Positions 47,886-61,101 of a DNA stretch of 64,000 nucleotides are shown here, piece by piece. The position numbers and the translations under genes were made by a program. The notes under the pieces are model-generated. The model did no database searches, had not been told where the DNA came from, and saw only the letters and a list, made by a program, of their open reading frames with translations. This stretch comes from Hydractinia symbiolongicarpus. Lineage: Eukaryota > Cnidaria > Hydrozoa > Anthoathecata > Hydractiniidae. Within the stretch, counting starts at the first letter, position 1. Every line of letters starts with the position of its first letter. Location of the stretch: assembly GCF_029227915.1 (NCBI RefSeq), contig NC_079878.1:4772001-4836000 (forward strand), given 5' to 3'.

Positions 47886-49392
47886 CAGCTAGAGTGTAAA
47901 TGTTGCAGGGAGTTAGAAATTTCTCAGATGGCAGAGTTGGAAGGTAATTATAATATCATTAGCACTCTCATTCTCAGGGACTTTTTGCCTTTTTGATATA
48001 AGAAAAGGGGGGTATATCAAAACTTAAAAATTTCAAATACATCGTCCTTTTATAAGACGCACTTTTGACAGCTTTGGTTAGCATGCACGACAGAGAGAGT
48101 ACCCTCCAATTTGTAAGTTACTAGTAAGTAGATATTATTCAGATTTGATAACATCGATATTATTATTCCTAAACACTTGCTTCTTTTATTGTAGAACATA
48201 TCGGTATGCTGCTTATCGCCAGTTCACCTGGTGGGTACATGATCGCACAGGGAAAAAAATACGGCGTGTTATCCTGTGTCGTTTCAAGAATTAGACGAGA
48301 GTTCCCATCTCCTGATGATAGTTGTCATGGACTTTTGATCGTGTAAGATAAACATAAATATAAGGGAAAACGAGAAAAGTGAGAAAGGGCTGGTGACTGA
48401 AGTGGCTCGACTATTAATTTCTCCCGAATAAGCTACACCCCGGGTTTTTTCCCCGGCTAAGTACGTAATGAAAATGATAAAATAAGAAATGTTATAAAAA
48501 TTTCTCACGATGTAAGATCAAATGTGGACTTCTCCTTTCATATATTTTAAAAATTTCGAATAATAAATATGAGTTTTGCTCTACTGCTTTTTTTCAGCTT
48601 CGTTATAAATACAATATTTTTTATATATTCTTTATAGACGATTGTGACATTAAAACGTTTTTTAAAGGGCTTCTTTTCTCTTCTTGATGCCAGCGATAAA
48701 AATAACAGACATGTCAAGGGAATTCAGAAGGAATGAAAAATGGACTGTTCGCGTGGAATCCCCAATGGCGTCGACCTTCTCGCTACTCCCAATGTTGTAT
48801 GAAGCCTTAAGAAAAAGGGATTGGAAAATTGACTCTAGTAGAGTTAAAAGCTACAAAAGCAGAGGTTGTTATATGCAAGCGATCGACCGAAATGATAAAA
48901 ACTAATGCGGTAGCATATTAAAATTACGCATCTTTGTAGAATGTTAGACAGAAAGAGAAACCTGAAAAATTCAATCTTCTGCTCTCTCAACCACAAATTG
49001 TATTTTTATCAAATTCCAGTGCGTCTGGTCAGTGTTTTACATGCACGGTGGCACGTTATTGTTTGAAAACTTCAAATATTTGTCCATAGCTCTCGCTAAA
49101 TTTGCTGATAAATGCTTAATGCGGTTTTGATTGCTCAATCTCGTGAAATATAAAACGACAAAGCAAGGATGAACGTTAGAACATAATACAAAACACAAGA
49201 CTTCAACTTTCTACAAAAGAAAGAAGGTATTATAACTATATTCAAAATTGTTTTATTATAAGCTTTCGCTGTAGTAATAGCCGTTGCCATCTGTAGTCCA
49301 AAGTTGGGTCATGCTTAACCACGCACGAGATCTTCAAGCTACACAAATACCAAATGTGATATAGTTTTATCGACTGGTTTCGAATTATTTTG

Positions 49393-49490
49393 TCAACCTC
49401 GTCCCCAGGGGCTTTTGCCTTTTTTTGACATCGCCGTAAAGTAAGCGCAAGCGGCTTTGACATAGGCAACAAACCCTGGGGACGAGGATG
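49393..49490. mobile_element. Palindromic hAT-type MITE copy
   Basis: Left 'caacctcgtccccagg' and right 'cctggggacgagg' ends, flanked by the direct repeat ATTATTTTG (49384-49392, 49491-49499), consistent with an 8-bp duplication plus one chance base. The centre still pairs ('gccgtaaagtaagcgcaagcggc'). Confidence 0.8.
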
Positions 49491-50378
49491 ATTATTTTGT
49501 ATGTTTTAAGAATTTATCAACAGCTATATAAATTATGGCTGTGGACAGGAACGATTACGTTTAACCAAGAATACCTATAGCTATTTTACATAACGCTCAC
49601 CACAAATGTGTGGGACTTCTCGTTGATACTTGCAAGTATCACATCACATCGATCTGCGTTGCTAAGACAGATTATACAGTGAAAAAACTTGCCCATGATG
49701 GTTGGGCGACGAAGAAAATCATTGACTTAAAAACGCTCTTCTGAGGCCCTAAAAAAATCTTCTTTTTTGTTTTGAAATATATTCTATATGAAAAACCACG
49801 ATCTCTGAACTGGTGGTATGATTGTTTAGTTGAGCAGTTGTGTGGATAAGCCCTCTGTGTAAGCCAAATTGGTACTTTTGAAGAATATATCAGTCCTAGT
49901 AGAAATAGGTTACTCGAGATAAACAGTCGTAAAAATAAAAAGGATGTATTATCCCTATGACATAAGGCTATCGTGCATATCCAGGAATAAAACTACTTTT
50001 TATAGGTTTTAAAGAGAGGAGAGAAGTCAGTGATGTTTTTTATATTTTAGAATATTTTATAGGAAATCCTAGCAAAAATGGCAAACGTCTGAAATCCAAA
50101 GAATTCCTTTGTATTAAACAAGCTTCGACAAGTTTTGTATTCAAATTTGTGGTTTTCGCAAATCAATTTTGCGGTAAAGAGGATGCCGAAATCTTAAAGC
50201 CACATTTACACAGTGTGTTTTTTTAGCTTGGTATCTAATGTTACATGGTAGTTCTATCTCGGTATGTTTAAAATTGTATGACATAAACTATATAGCCCTA
50301 CTGAGAGGATGTGATAATTTTACGGATGATAACGATATGTAGTTAAATTCTATTGTTCATCTGTTCATTCTATTAACA

Positions 50379-50740
50379 TCTCTTTACTAATAGCCGTATT
50401 CCGTCTGTCTGTTTGTGCGCGAGAAGAAAGTCATGTTACGGAAACACGAAATGTTGTATATAAAGGACAGGTGATTTATCCACGGGCTACCGATTAGTCT
50501 CTTTAATAATAGCCGTATTCCGTCTGTCTGTTCGTGCGTCTATTTGTCTTTTCGTTACGGAAACACGAATGCAATATAAAAGACGGGCGACCCCGTGGAT
50601 TTTTTTTAACGACTAGTCTATATTATAATATCGGTATACGTCTGTCTGTCACGCAAATGGTAACCCTTAGCAGCGGGACACACAAAATGCGATAAATAAA
50701 TAACTGGCGAACCTGTGGATTTATCCATTGGCCACCAAAG
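50379..50740 (+). repeat. Three tandem Helitron-like monomers
   Basis: Monomers 50379-50497, 50498-50616 and 50617-50740 follow each other with no spacer. The first two begin TCTCTTTA; the third begins TCTATATTATA like the single copy at 4112-4240. The first ends in ATTAG, the second in CTAG, the third is decayed. All hold 'gtctgtctgt' near the start and a 'cgtgga' 3' arm. Confidence 0.7.
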
Positions 50741-51554
50741 TGTCATAAACAATTCTAGCTGAACAGACTTTTGTTGATATAGAATTCTTAACCTAAATAA
50801 TCTTGATATTTGCTACCCTATACAACAAAAACGTGCCTCAGATGTTACACGCGAAAGTCAGGGTGTAGCCGACACTAAATTTTCAGAGCTAAAATTTTGA
50901 GATTTTAACGTCCTTCTTTGAGTAAAAGCAAATCCTTTACAAGTCTTCCATAAATTATCCAGGATGGACAAATAATTAAAGAGGAACCGTGTCGCCTTTC
51001 CCCACACATCCCCCGCCATCCGCCGCCGTATCCTAGGAGTTTGTTTAACAGACGAGTACCATTCCGGACCCTGTCTTCGACGGCCTTGTTACCCTATATT
51101 ATTTGCCAGATAGGATAAAAAGGGCCGACGCTGGGGATAAGAGTTTGGTAGTAAAAACTTATAAAACAACGTCTCTAGTTCTAATCCATCATAAAACTAC
51201 TTTTTTGACATATATTTTGCCGCAACATGCCAAAATCATCATATTATGTCTCGAATTGCGGATCAAAGGCTTGCGTTCATTAAAAAAATACTTTGATTTA
51301 GTCATCAAAGTCAATTTGACTTATGTTGTTGTGGTGTCCAATTGTGCATGCGTAGTCATTTTCCAAACATTGACATTCCAATTTTTACATTTTTTCCTGT
51401 TTAGTACTGCGTTTGTTTGCACTTAAGTAAGGAAGCGCTATGTTGCAGTATAAGATGATTAGAAGGTACAGTGAAACAGCTGCGGGTAACAGTTTTAAAG
51501 TTGTTTTTAACTAATTATTTTTTGTTGTATCACGGAACGCAAAGTCCTCTTTTT

Positions 51555-51630
51555 AATTTACTTTCTTTAAAGGGCGTCTGTGTTTTTTTTTTGTTGTTGT
51601 TTTTATTGTTGTTGTTGTTGTTGTTGCGCT
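51555..51630. repeat. (TTG)n microsatellite
   Basis: Interrupted T-rich and TTG repeats ('ttgttgttgttgttgttgcgc'). No gene nearby. Confidence 0.8.
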
Positions 51631-54569
51631 TTTATTGTTTGTTACTGTTCTTACAATCGTTTTCATTATGAAAATAAGGCTGATATTAAGAAATAAAATT
51701 TAAGTTTAAAAATACGCCATAAAAATAAGCATACAGTTTAAGAATCAAATGTTTAAAATATAAATATAACAAATACAGAGATCTGGAAACCAGGTTGATT
51801 CGGCTGGGTTTTTTGTAACGGACTGGGCATAAGGTGGTAGCTGCGTTATAAAATTTACTTAACTTAAAATCTTTCGTTCTTATCCATTCGTGGGTGGCGC
51901 GAGATGTCGGGAATATTACTGTGAGGTGATTTTTTTATTTGTTTATAAGTTGTGTTTTAAACTATCTACTTTTTTTGTATTTTGGAAATCATCAAAAATT
52001 TGTAACAACAGAGGAAAGAGGATGAAGAGAAGGTGTGACACTTCTCGTGTTAACATAAATAACAACCAGGAAGAGACAGCATGAGTTAACATCCTGACCA
52101 AAACATTGCAATTGTCACTCTGCTATCATGTTAGACGCTCCATTTTGAATGTATTGTGTCCTCTTCTTATCATTCAATAGAAATTCAATGCACTAATTCA
52201 CGTTTTTCTCTTCAGCTGAATCCTTTTCTCGCGTGTTTTGAATAATGAGAAAATCCATACAATCTGCTTACAGAATATTTCCTTATTAAATGTTCACAAG
52301 TAAAGTAGCTACTTGTAGTAATTCAAGTATGCAGTGTTCGATATAAAGTGGCATGTAATCACACTGGTATACAGTGAGAAGGACAATCTTCGTTGTTTCA
52401 CCAATGATTCTATCATGCACAAACTTTAATTTAACGTCGATAGCTACTGGCACAAAAGTGCTATAACGGATGTGAGGTTAGAGTAGTTTTAAAAAAATAG
52501 AGCAAGTGAAAGATATTATCGTAAAGGCTAAGTTAAATATGTTCCAAACTAAATGCGGTTGCTGCTTTATTGAGGTGTTCAGGATTTTCTAAAAGAATTA
52601 TTCAAGATACGCAAATGCGTCTGAAGCTATTTTGATTGGTGCAGTAAGTAGATACAGATTGTCGCGCGCCATGCGGGATTTGTTCTTATCAGAAAGTCTA
52701 CGAAACGGGTCGATGGTATGTGACTTTAGTGGCTTACATAAAAATTGATTAAAGAGGTGGGTTCCTGTAATTTAATTCATTTTTTAATCTCTACGATGAA
52801 GAGCAGCACGTATACAAAGAAAATAGCAGGAAAATAAGCACATGTGTTTAAAAACCAGCAAGTGTAGTTGGATAAAAGACGTTTTCACTACTATAAAGCT
52901 GTTAACTGGCAAATTGCCGATATTATGTTAACGACTAGATAGGCTAGTCTCGTGTTTTCTTGATGAATCATTGCCCTCCAATCTTGTGCCAATATTTGTT
53001 GTTGTTAGATATTAAAAAACAAAAAGCAGAGCTTATTCAGAGTGTGAATTACTGTGCAGCCTTAATTAGGACAGGCAAGATTTTTTTGGTTTTGAATGAC
53101 AAAAGGGTTAATATTATGTAAGCACGACTAACACATGACTCAAAGTATTTGTAACTTGTACGATATAAAGAAAAATCTGAAAAAAAACTCGGATGGTGTT
53201 ACTAGTTTTTTTAATCATTCTAACCAGCAAACAAATGACAGTTAGATATTCAACACGAGGCTTTATCTCCACAACAACCTTATCAAAAGGTTGACAGTAA
53301 CAGCGGTAATAAGTCTGTGTTTTCTTTAACTACGTATATGGACTTTCTTCACAAATACTGCCGCACAGTTTTCAACTCTATGTGTAAATCCATCACATGA
53401 CAGATATATTTATTGGATGTCAAATTGATTGTCGTGTTACTTATGCATGGAACTTTTGACCTACATTGAGCAAGGGTAAAAATCAAATCCTTATGTTTAC
53501 TTTTGCACGCAGATCAGGAGACGGTAATTGTGGCGAGAGAAAATTATCTTGACATATTAAAGAAGTTTAATGTGGAAATTTGTTTTGTACAAGTGCTTGA
53601 CCTTGAGATTGTAAAGCTTTTGAACCTTACAAACAATACACATGTAACTGATACTCGAGAAATTATTATATTCTTAAGTGTGGTCTTATAAAGAAGAAGA
53701 AAAAGCCACATAATTTTATTTGGATAATGTCACGTCTAAAAAAACTACTTGGTCACGTGATAATCACGTGACAATAGGCATATTAATATAACGAATACAA
53801 TTGAATTAGTTCATAAGGAGACAACAAAAATTGTGAGTTATGAGGTAAGCATCTGTTAAACCGGTCGTGTGTACATTTTTAACCGCAGAATACAAAGAGA
53901 TATGATAATAACACTTGAAGTTGTTTCAAATAGGGCTGGCTTGTGATATATAGGCGGGTTTGTGTTACGCCTTTAGCTGATTTTAATACGGAAGTCGTAT
54001 GGCACAAATCACGTCTTCACATGTGAATGAATCACAATCATAATCTTCTACGTGAATAGTTATGTTTTCTTTGGAGATCTTAGAAGAGATGACTGGAGTG
54101 TAAGGATTTACTTTCGGTGTAAAAAAAACGCAAAAAGGCGGAAGAATTTCCAAAAGATATTTTTAAGTTTTTGTTTCGTCGTTTAAAAGGTTGGATGTAA
54201 AATGTAACATGCTATAAACTCCGTGACTGAAAATTAAAAACAGATTTGACGACACTACACGGGTAAGATAAGGTTTGATTTGTCGTCAAAACATAATTTT
54301 AAACTTACAAAAACTCATTTTATTAAGTCCGTTTACACCGCTCTTTTTTAATGCCCCTAATTTTTCCAACGTGGTGTAAAAACAAGTTATTTGTTGATAG
54401 AAATGTTAGAATAAAAAAAGTGTTTCCAGAGTAAGACTGGTGTAATGTAATGTCATTTTAAGATACTGCGTTGTTTTGATATATGTTTGTTATTACTATG
54501 ATAAAACTGTCCTATTCAAAAGGTATTGAAGTCACCCAACACCTGCTACTTTCCCGCCGTTTCAAAATG
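51631..54569. other. Intergenic stretch without recognised gene
   Basis: No ORF here looks constrained. A short open segment at 53512-53690 follows a plausible acceptor ('tttgcacgcag') but has no compatible partner exon. Confidence 0.4.
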
Positions 54570-54580
54570 GCAGTCCTTAC

Positions 54581-54639
54581 AACCTCGAACCCAGGGCCTG
54601 TAGCGTTTTTTGATATGAGGATGAAAGGCGATCGAGGTT
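54581..54639. mobile_element. Very short palindromic hAT-type MITE copy
   Basis: Only 59 bp: 'aacctcgaacccagggcctg' ... 'gcgatcgaggtt', flanked by the direct repeat GCAGTCCTTAC (54570-54580, 54640-54650). The 11-bp repeat is longer than 8 bp, so part may be chance. Confidence 0.7.
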
Positions 54640-55274
54640 GCAGTCCTTACCATAAAGATAAATCTTAGAAGAATGTTATCGCGAACGATACACTTTAAAA
54701 AAGAACGGAAAATGTAGAGGTATTAATAAGCAAAAAAACTGGGAGAAATTACTTGCTTGTCTGTCAACAAATTGTTTTTAAATTTACTTTCTATTGTTAC
54801 AATTTTGTCAAGCTACCACGCACCGCTTTACATATACAGTTAAAAAAAATTATTCTATTTTACAGTGGAGTGGGTACGAAGTTTACACTGCTACTTGTTT
54901 TCTTCCTTGATGTCAACAGATTTTGATCGTATTTGCTGTTAAAGCGTCTCTTGTTAATTTGTGAATTGAATATTTTCTGTTTAGCTTCATGTTTGTGCTC
55001 ATAAACAGAGTGAAAAGACCTGTTAATTGCATAAATTATGCAACAAATTCATTCGAAAATACATTCTACTTTTAAAAACATCTGCCATTTTGTTTTTTAG
55101 AATTTCTAATTCTCGTTGCGATCAATCGAATTAAGCAATACAAAAGGGCCTGGGAACGGAATGGTATAGAGATATTATTTATACTATGATGTCAAAAAAC
55201 AATTTATTTTTAGAAATTTGTAACTGAAAAAAAAAAAAGATTTGGGATATCTTTGAAAAGACTTAAACAAAAGA

Positions 55275-57021
55275 ATGGGTAAGATTATAGAATTTATCAC
55301 GTGTATGCTTCTAGCGTTTCGGAGTTGTTCTTGTGGTACAGTTACACGAATACCGATGAAGTCATCAAGCAATTTCACACAAAAGAATGAAACAGAATGG
55401 AAAGATACTAAAATCAGCTTGACAACTACAACCCAAAGTCCATCCATTGCTTCACCTGCGAGTATGTTTTCTAAATTTTTTTTTTGTGTGAAACAAATCT
55501 ACCGCGAAAGAAATTCTTTCAATGACTGCCACACACTCGATAACCCAACCGTGGTCGCAGTTGTTTTCACACACAATTTTCGCGCATTTGAGAAATTTTA
55601 TAAAAAATAAGCACTGATAAGTTGTAACGAAAAGAAATAATTACGATGAGACAAATCTTTGCGAAGATTCGCAGGTTAATCGTCTGAAATCAGAAATTTT
55701 CTTAGAATTAAACATAGAGGTTAAAGTATATGCAAAATAAAATGCGAATTTTTATGAAATATATTTTTATTTTTTATTTTTTAGGGATCTTTTTTAAGTC
55801 TTATTGTACTAAATTTAAATGCACTTTAAGATTTTTGCGCCAAAATTGACACGAGCACTTGTTCACAAAGTATGCCAAGAAATTTTACATCATATATTTT
55901 TACCTTTTATCGCTGTTTTTTTAAACAATCATTTTATTGGCGGGAGCAGTTTATTGGGAAATTTCGCTGCAAGAATATATCACTTTGCCATTACATGTTT
56001 ATTTTGTAAATAAAGTTACTTTTATGATAACTTTGTCAGTTATGGCCAAAATTTTGATTTTATTTTTGCTAAACGAAAGCTGTTTAAGTACATCAATTGC
56101 TCAACTAGACACCCATCTAAGATGTCAATCCTATTCTCGTATTGAAGTCTAAGCAGAAATGGTAGATTGACACTTTTTAGTCATTTGGCCGGGATTCGAA
56201 CCCAAGACCTTTTGTACTTGCAGCGAACGCTCTACCACAGAGCTACCAGTCGGTTGTTATTTTCGTAAAAAAGTATAATAGAGAACTTTCATTCTTTTCA
56301 TGTTTTTTAGTTAGATTATTAATAATTTGGTCTCGGTTAACTTTCCAAATTTTCAGTCTAGAAAGTTGTTTAGTTCTATCAATCCGTCTCTATCAATTCG
56401 GTTGTTTATAAAAGCAGGGCGTATCCAGCTGAAATTTTCTCCAACTGTTGAAGAAAATTAATTTAACTTTGCTGCATTTACAATGAAAGGTAATACAAAT
56501 TTTGCAAATAAGGCAGTGATGTCTTTACAAAAGCCGTCTGGTAAGACTTTTAATCTCGTTCCCAGTGATCTTTGGCTTCCGTTAAAAAGATTAGGCGAAA
56601 AACACTAGAGACGAGGTTCACAATTTTTTTTTAATTCTGTATTCTACAGCATATACTGTATTTTAAAGATGTTTATGTATTTTTAGAATCTGCATTGCCA
56701 ATGGATATAATTACAGTTCGTCAAGAATCATATCGCACACGCCGCCCGTTAAAACAGATGCCATGTTGCATACACGGATCGGCTGCCGGGAGATATGGAT
56801 TACGCTGCGAGGCGAGAAAGGATTTTTTCACTGCAAGATTCAACATTATTCACCTTACTAAGCAGAAATTTATGCAGAAACAATACCGCCACCATTTGTC
56901 GCATTTGTCAATAAAAATTGAGAAGTGTGCACAGACTGTTAAAATGAAGAGAGTATTTCGGAAATGCTGCATTAAAATGCAGATGTCGATTGGTTATAAA
57001 AGAAGGTATTATTTAGGATAA
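55275..57021 (+). CDS. Candidate two-exon secreted cysteine-containing protein
   Basis: Exon 1, 55275-55461, starts MGKIIEFITCMLLAFRSCSC, a plausible signal peptide, then a Ser/Thr-rich stretch, and ends in GCGA|GTATGT (phase 1). Exon 2, 56687-57021, follows the acceptor 'tatttttag' in the matching phase and runs to a stop: 173 aa in total. Exon 2 is rich in Lys/Arg and has six cysteines (MPCCIHG, RCEARKD, EKCAQ, RKCCIK). I do not recognise the family; function unknown. An alternative first exon is possible: TATAAAAG at 56407-56414, ATG at 56483 and a donor at 56490, also phase 1. The intron holds a tRNA-like repeat. Confidence 0.45.
56187..56263 (-). repeat. tRNA-like sequence, probably a SINE head
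   Basis: Minus strand has a near-perfect D-arm (TAGCTCTGTGGTAGAGC) and T-arm (GGTTCGAATCC) with a loop CTGCAAG between. The anticodon stem (GTTCG / TACAA) pairs poorly, so a working tRNA is unlikely; it is better read as a tRNA-derived repeat or tRNA pseudogene. Confidence 0.6.
56407..56414 (+). promoter_or_regulatory. TATA-box-like element
   Basis: TATAAAAG lies about 75 bp before an ATG (56483) that is followed at once by a phase-1 donor compatible with exon 56687-57021. Could be a promoter for a short form of the secreted-protein gene. Confidence 0.3.
56545..56620. repeat. Decayed palindromic MITE copy
   Basis: 'aatctcgttcccagtg' and 'cactagagacgaggtt' ends of the same family as 23025-23148. 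No clean target duplication. Confidence 0.55.
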
Positions 57022-57301
57022 TTTGATGGAAATATGCGTTAACGTATTTCTTCTCAAACGCCGACCTTTGCGTCCAGTTTGGTAAGGTTGAGGAAACAAA
57101 CGCCCAGCCTTGACTGCAGCATTAATTCCAAACACCGTTTAAAAATTTGGGCATTTTCCCTTTTTTTCCATACGATTTCTTCAACGAACTGTGCAAGCTT
57201 GTTTTTCCTTATATTTTTTTTTAACTTTTCATCTTGTATTTCATATGTTTATTTTTTACATGAAAGTGAATTAAAAATGGCACACGCATGGCATAACTGA
57301 C

Positions 57302-58010
57302 AGAATAAAAAGAGAGTCTTTAGAGAGTCTTTAATTAAAACAAAAAAAGTGTTTCTCCTCCACGTTGTTTGTCCTCCGGCAGCATATCAAGTTATAAAAA
57401 TAGACGGGTGCCATTTTAAAAATGTCGAAATTAGTCAACCTAAACCTGAAGTTCATAGAAAGTGCGAACTTTCTCATCGCTCCTTGACGAGCTAAAATTC
57501 TAATATATTTTCCGTATGGTAAAAACCTAACACTAAACCTTATTAAAAGCAGATTTTGAAGCAGTTATTCTTCCGCAATACCAGATCTAACATATTTCTT
57601 CCAGTTTTTCCCTCTTGTTTTCAATTTTAGTGTAAAAGCCGATATTTATTTTCACTAAACATACGGCTTTGAATCTTTTTTTCTTTATTTAAAGTAAAAA
57701 TAGTGAGTTTTAAATTATATGTTGTTGTAAATATTGACGTTGATTATTAATTTGTATTTATTTAATTTGTTCATATTATTATTACTAGTGTTATTTCAGT
57801 TTTTTCTTCTCAAACTATTTTCTTTTCTTTATTAAACTGTAGTATGTTTGGCTTTGAATTGCTAGCTGGCTATTGACATAGAAGTGGAATGGCCACCATA
57901 GCAAATGGCCCATGGATAAATAGGGAACACACTCAAGAATGTTGCCGAAATTTTAGTTTTAGACAGGATTTTGACCGTAAATGTTTTTCATGCGATTTTT
58001 CGCAACAAAT
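57302..58010. other. Intergenic stretch without recognised gene
   Basis: AT-rich, no ORF of note. Confidence 0.4.
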
Positions 58011-58014
58011 GTAA

Positions 58015-58265
58015 CTAAATGTGAGACTTGAGATTGAATTATTTCTCATAAAGCAGAAACAAGATGACTTTTGTTGGAAGGTACCACGTATATATGGAAA
58101 TATGGACACTGAAAGTTATGGATGTAAAATAGAGTTTGAGTTAAAAAATAAACACAACGAATTCACAATTGCTGACCTGCTACTAGAACGAACAGTAAGA
58201 CACGTTCCTAAAGAACTTAAACAAATATTTTCTGGTAAACGCGTGAATCGTGTAGCAGTAGCAGG
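58015..58265 (+). other. Open frame broken by the gypsy insertion
   Basis: A frame open from 58015 (MDTESYGCKIEFELKN within it, first ATG near 58103) reaches the left LTR at 58266. Across the empty site (one copy of GCAGG) it would stay open until about 63200. It has no recognised domain, and the part beyond the element runs through a MITE, so it may be chance. Confidence 0.25.
58261..58265. repeat. Target-site duplication GCAGG, left of gypsy element
   Basis: Repeated at 63068-63072 directly after the right LTR. Confidence 0.9.
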
Positions 58266-58406
58266 TGTTAAAAACTGAGGACACGTGTGTTCAACATAAT
58301 CTATTCTCAAAAATAATAATATTTACAGTTCTTCTTTCGTACTTGTTTTCGACATGTTCTCCATCGTATAGCGTGTACTCCATTAAAGTGTGTATTCGCT
58401 ATAACA
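58266..58406 (-). repeat. 3' LTR of gypsy element
   Basis: 141 bp, identical to 62927-63067. TTTATT-type minus-strand poly(A) signals are not obvious within it. Confidence 0.93.
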
Positions 58407-58536
58407 TCTTCCCCTGAAACAGCAAAACAAAAGAGAAGCAACTTGTCCTATACATAACATAAATTTCTAACATAACTACGTGTCTGTCTAAACGTCTGTC
58501 GAATTGCTATCTACAGATGTCTTGAAAGTTCATTGG

Positions 58537-61101
58537 TTAGTGTGTTTTCCATTCTTGTATTGGTCTTCTATATCGTTTTGGATATGTCTTTCTCGACTGC
58601 GGTTCTTTCAACGTTCGCTGTGACGCAGAGTTGTTTGTCATGGTTGTTTTAGAAGTAGATTTGGGGTCGCTATTCTCAAGTTCAGGTCTGTGAACGGTAA
58701 CATGGTGTTCCTCATCATCCTCATCCTCAGTGTCTATTTTTATTGGCACATGTTTGGCAGTATCTGGAATTGGTTTGAAATGAGATATGTTGCGGGTGAT
58801 CTGGTGTTCTGTTTCCTTATTCATCGCAGTGATCATCGTTCCTTTGATATCAGTAACGTGGTATGGATTCGGAATGAAAGGAGGTGTCACTTTGTTTATC
58901 TTTTTCTGTTTCACCAGAACGCGGTCACCGATGTTTAGTTCTTGTTCTTGTGTGTATCTGTTGTTATCGGCATATTCTTTTGCTTTTTGTTTACTGTCTT
59001 GGTCATTTTTCTTTAACTGTAGTTCGATGGAGTCGTCAACATTGCTAAAAAAGTCGGGAATAGCACATGGTATTTTGCGATTATACATAAGGTCGGCTGG
59101 AGGAATATTTGTTGTAGAATGAGGTGTTATACGGTACGCCATCAAGAAGTTCTGCACTTCTTCGACGTACGACTTGTTTTCAATGTGTGCTGTACAGATT
59201 ATTTTCGTCAATGGTAACATGAATCTCTCGACCTCGCCATTCGCTTGTTGCCATAGGGGCGTAACCCTCCTATGATATATTCTCCTCTTTTCCATATATC
59301 TTTTCACTTCACTGGAACGAAACGGCGGTCCGTTATCGGAAACAAGTGTTTCCGGATTTCCAAAGTGTGCAAAGGTATCGTTACAAATGTTGGTGAAGTT
59401 CTTTGCTGTGGTATTGTTTGTGAATGCCACGACAGGATATCTACTCCGCTGATCAATCATTACTAAGGCATACTTATTGTCAGGGAGCAGTCCCAAGTAA
59501 TCTGCGTTGACTGTTTGCCATATACGAGCCGGTAATTCTGTTGGCTGGATGGGTGGTAGCGTAGATTTCTTGCTGACAGATTGACATGGAATGCAGTTGT
59601 TTACTTCATCGGTTACTAGTTTGTCCATGCCGGTGAACCAAACTTTACTTCGCAGAAGGGCTTTTGTTTTTGATAATCCCTGATGACCAACGTGGGCAAG
59701 TTTAACTACTGTACGGTGGTATATTCTTGGTAATACAATTCGTTTGTCCTTCAGTATTAGATTCTGTTCTGAATTCAAGGTTAAGGAATCTTTTATTTTG
59801 TGGAAGTGTTTTAATAACTTTTTTTCGTCTGATTCTGCAGCTTCTTCCAGATGTCGCCATTTGTTTGTGCTAATGATTAATATCAATTGTTTTAATGCTG
59901 GGTCAGCTAGTGTGGCGGTTTTTATATCATTAATGTCTAAAGCGTTTGGTGTTGCGTACGACGTGAGAAAATTAACGTGTTTTTCGATGTATTTTGTATC
60001 TGTGCCAATAGACGTTGGATTTCGGCTTAGGTAGTCACATATGTTATCTGCAGAACTGACGTAATCTGTTTTAAAGTTGTACCTCTGTAGTCGCAACATC
60101 ATTCGTTCAATTCGCGGGGGCGGTGTTGATTTGGGATTGTTCAGTATATTTACTAATGCTTTGTTGTCGCTAAAAAGTGTGAAGTGCTTTCCGTAGAGGT
60201 ACAAATTGTTTTTTTCACATGCATAAGTCGCTGCTAAACATTCCCGTTCTATCTGGGAGTAATTCATTTCCGGTTGCGTAAGTGATTTTGAAGAGTAAGA
60301 TATCACATCTATGTCATTTTTCTTACAATTTTTTTGAAGTAGGATCGCTGAAATTCCCACTGGGCTTGCATCGCAGAACAAGAGTGTTTCTTTGTTTTCG
60401 TCAAAGTATGACAGACACGACTTTTCGGATAATGTTGTTGTCAAAGTTACAAACGCTTCTTGGCATTCTGTATTCCACTCAAATTTTACATCTTTTCGCG
60501 TTAAACGTCGGAGAGGATAAGTAATGGTACTGTAGTTCGGAATGAATCTTTTCAAATAATTAATCATCCCCAAAAAGCTTCTTAATGATTTGACGTCTGT
60601 AGGTCGGTTGACGTTTAAAAGACCGTTAATTTTTGTCGGACTTGGTCTCATCCCCTCTGCTGAAAACACATAGCCGAAATACTCAAAGTTATGTTGGTCA
60701 AACAAGCATTTGTGTAGGTTTAATGTTATTCCCTTATCCGATAGTGTCTTAAACACTTGTGTCAAGATTCTGTCATGTTCTTCTGTCGTTTTTGCGTAAA
60801 CTAGTATGTCATCGGCAATATTGTCTGCACCGTTTATGTCTGAAAGTATTGATTGGATCGTATGTTGTAGTTCCTCTGAAGCACTATTTGCACCAAATAT
60901 TAATCGTTTGTACTGCATAATTTTGTCTTGTGTGCGGAACGCTGTTATATATCTGCAAGACTCGTCTAGTTCTAACTGGTGGAATGCTGCGTTAAGGTCT
61001 AGTTTAGTAAAGTGTTTGCTGTCCTTAAGTTTTACAAGTAGGTCGTCAACAGTAGGCGTGGGATAACGTGTTCTTACTATCGCTCTGTTTGCGCATCTCA
61101 T
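58537..61101 (-). pseudogene. Gypsy Pol: reverse transcriptase, RNase H, integrase (3' part)
   Basis: 854 codons without interruption, but the start is an internal ATG inside the RT fingers, so this is the downstream part of a frame-shifted Pol. RT: KLDLNAAFHQLELD and catalytic IADDILVYA (about residue 92-101, in place of YVDD). RNase H: LLFCDASPVGISAIL and LFSDNKALV. Integrase zinc-binding: HVGHQGLSKTKALL to CIPC. Core: DYLGLLP, LVSDNGPPF and ANGEVERF give D-D-E. A C-terminal tail binds as in other gypsy elements (ITRNISHFKPI). It is joined upstream to 61098-61370 by a one-base frame change near 61160. Confidence 0.9.

Noticed and set aside
48684-48905. 73-codon ORF with basic composition
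   Set aside because: Starts in text like the MITE family and lacks a domain or splice signals.
53512-53690. Possible exon after 'tttgcacgcag'
   Set aside because: No matching donor or partner exon and no recognisable domain.
56187-56263. Functional tRNA gene on the minus strand
   Set aside because: D- and T-arms are good, but the anticodon stem pairs badly and no proper acceptor stem closes it; a tRNA-derived repeat explains it better.
58690-61066. Several plus-strand ORFs of 80-110 codons
   Set aside because: They are antisense shadows of the gypsy Pol frame.
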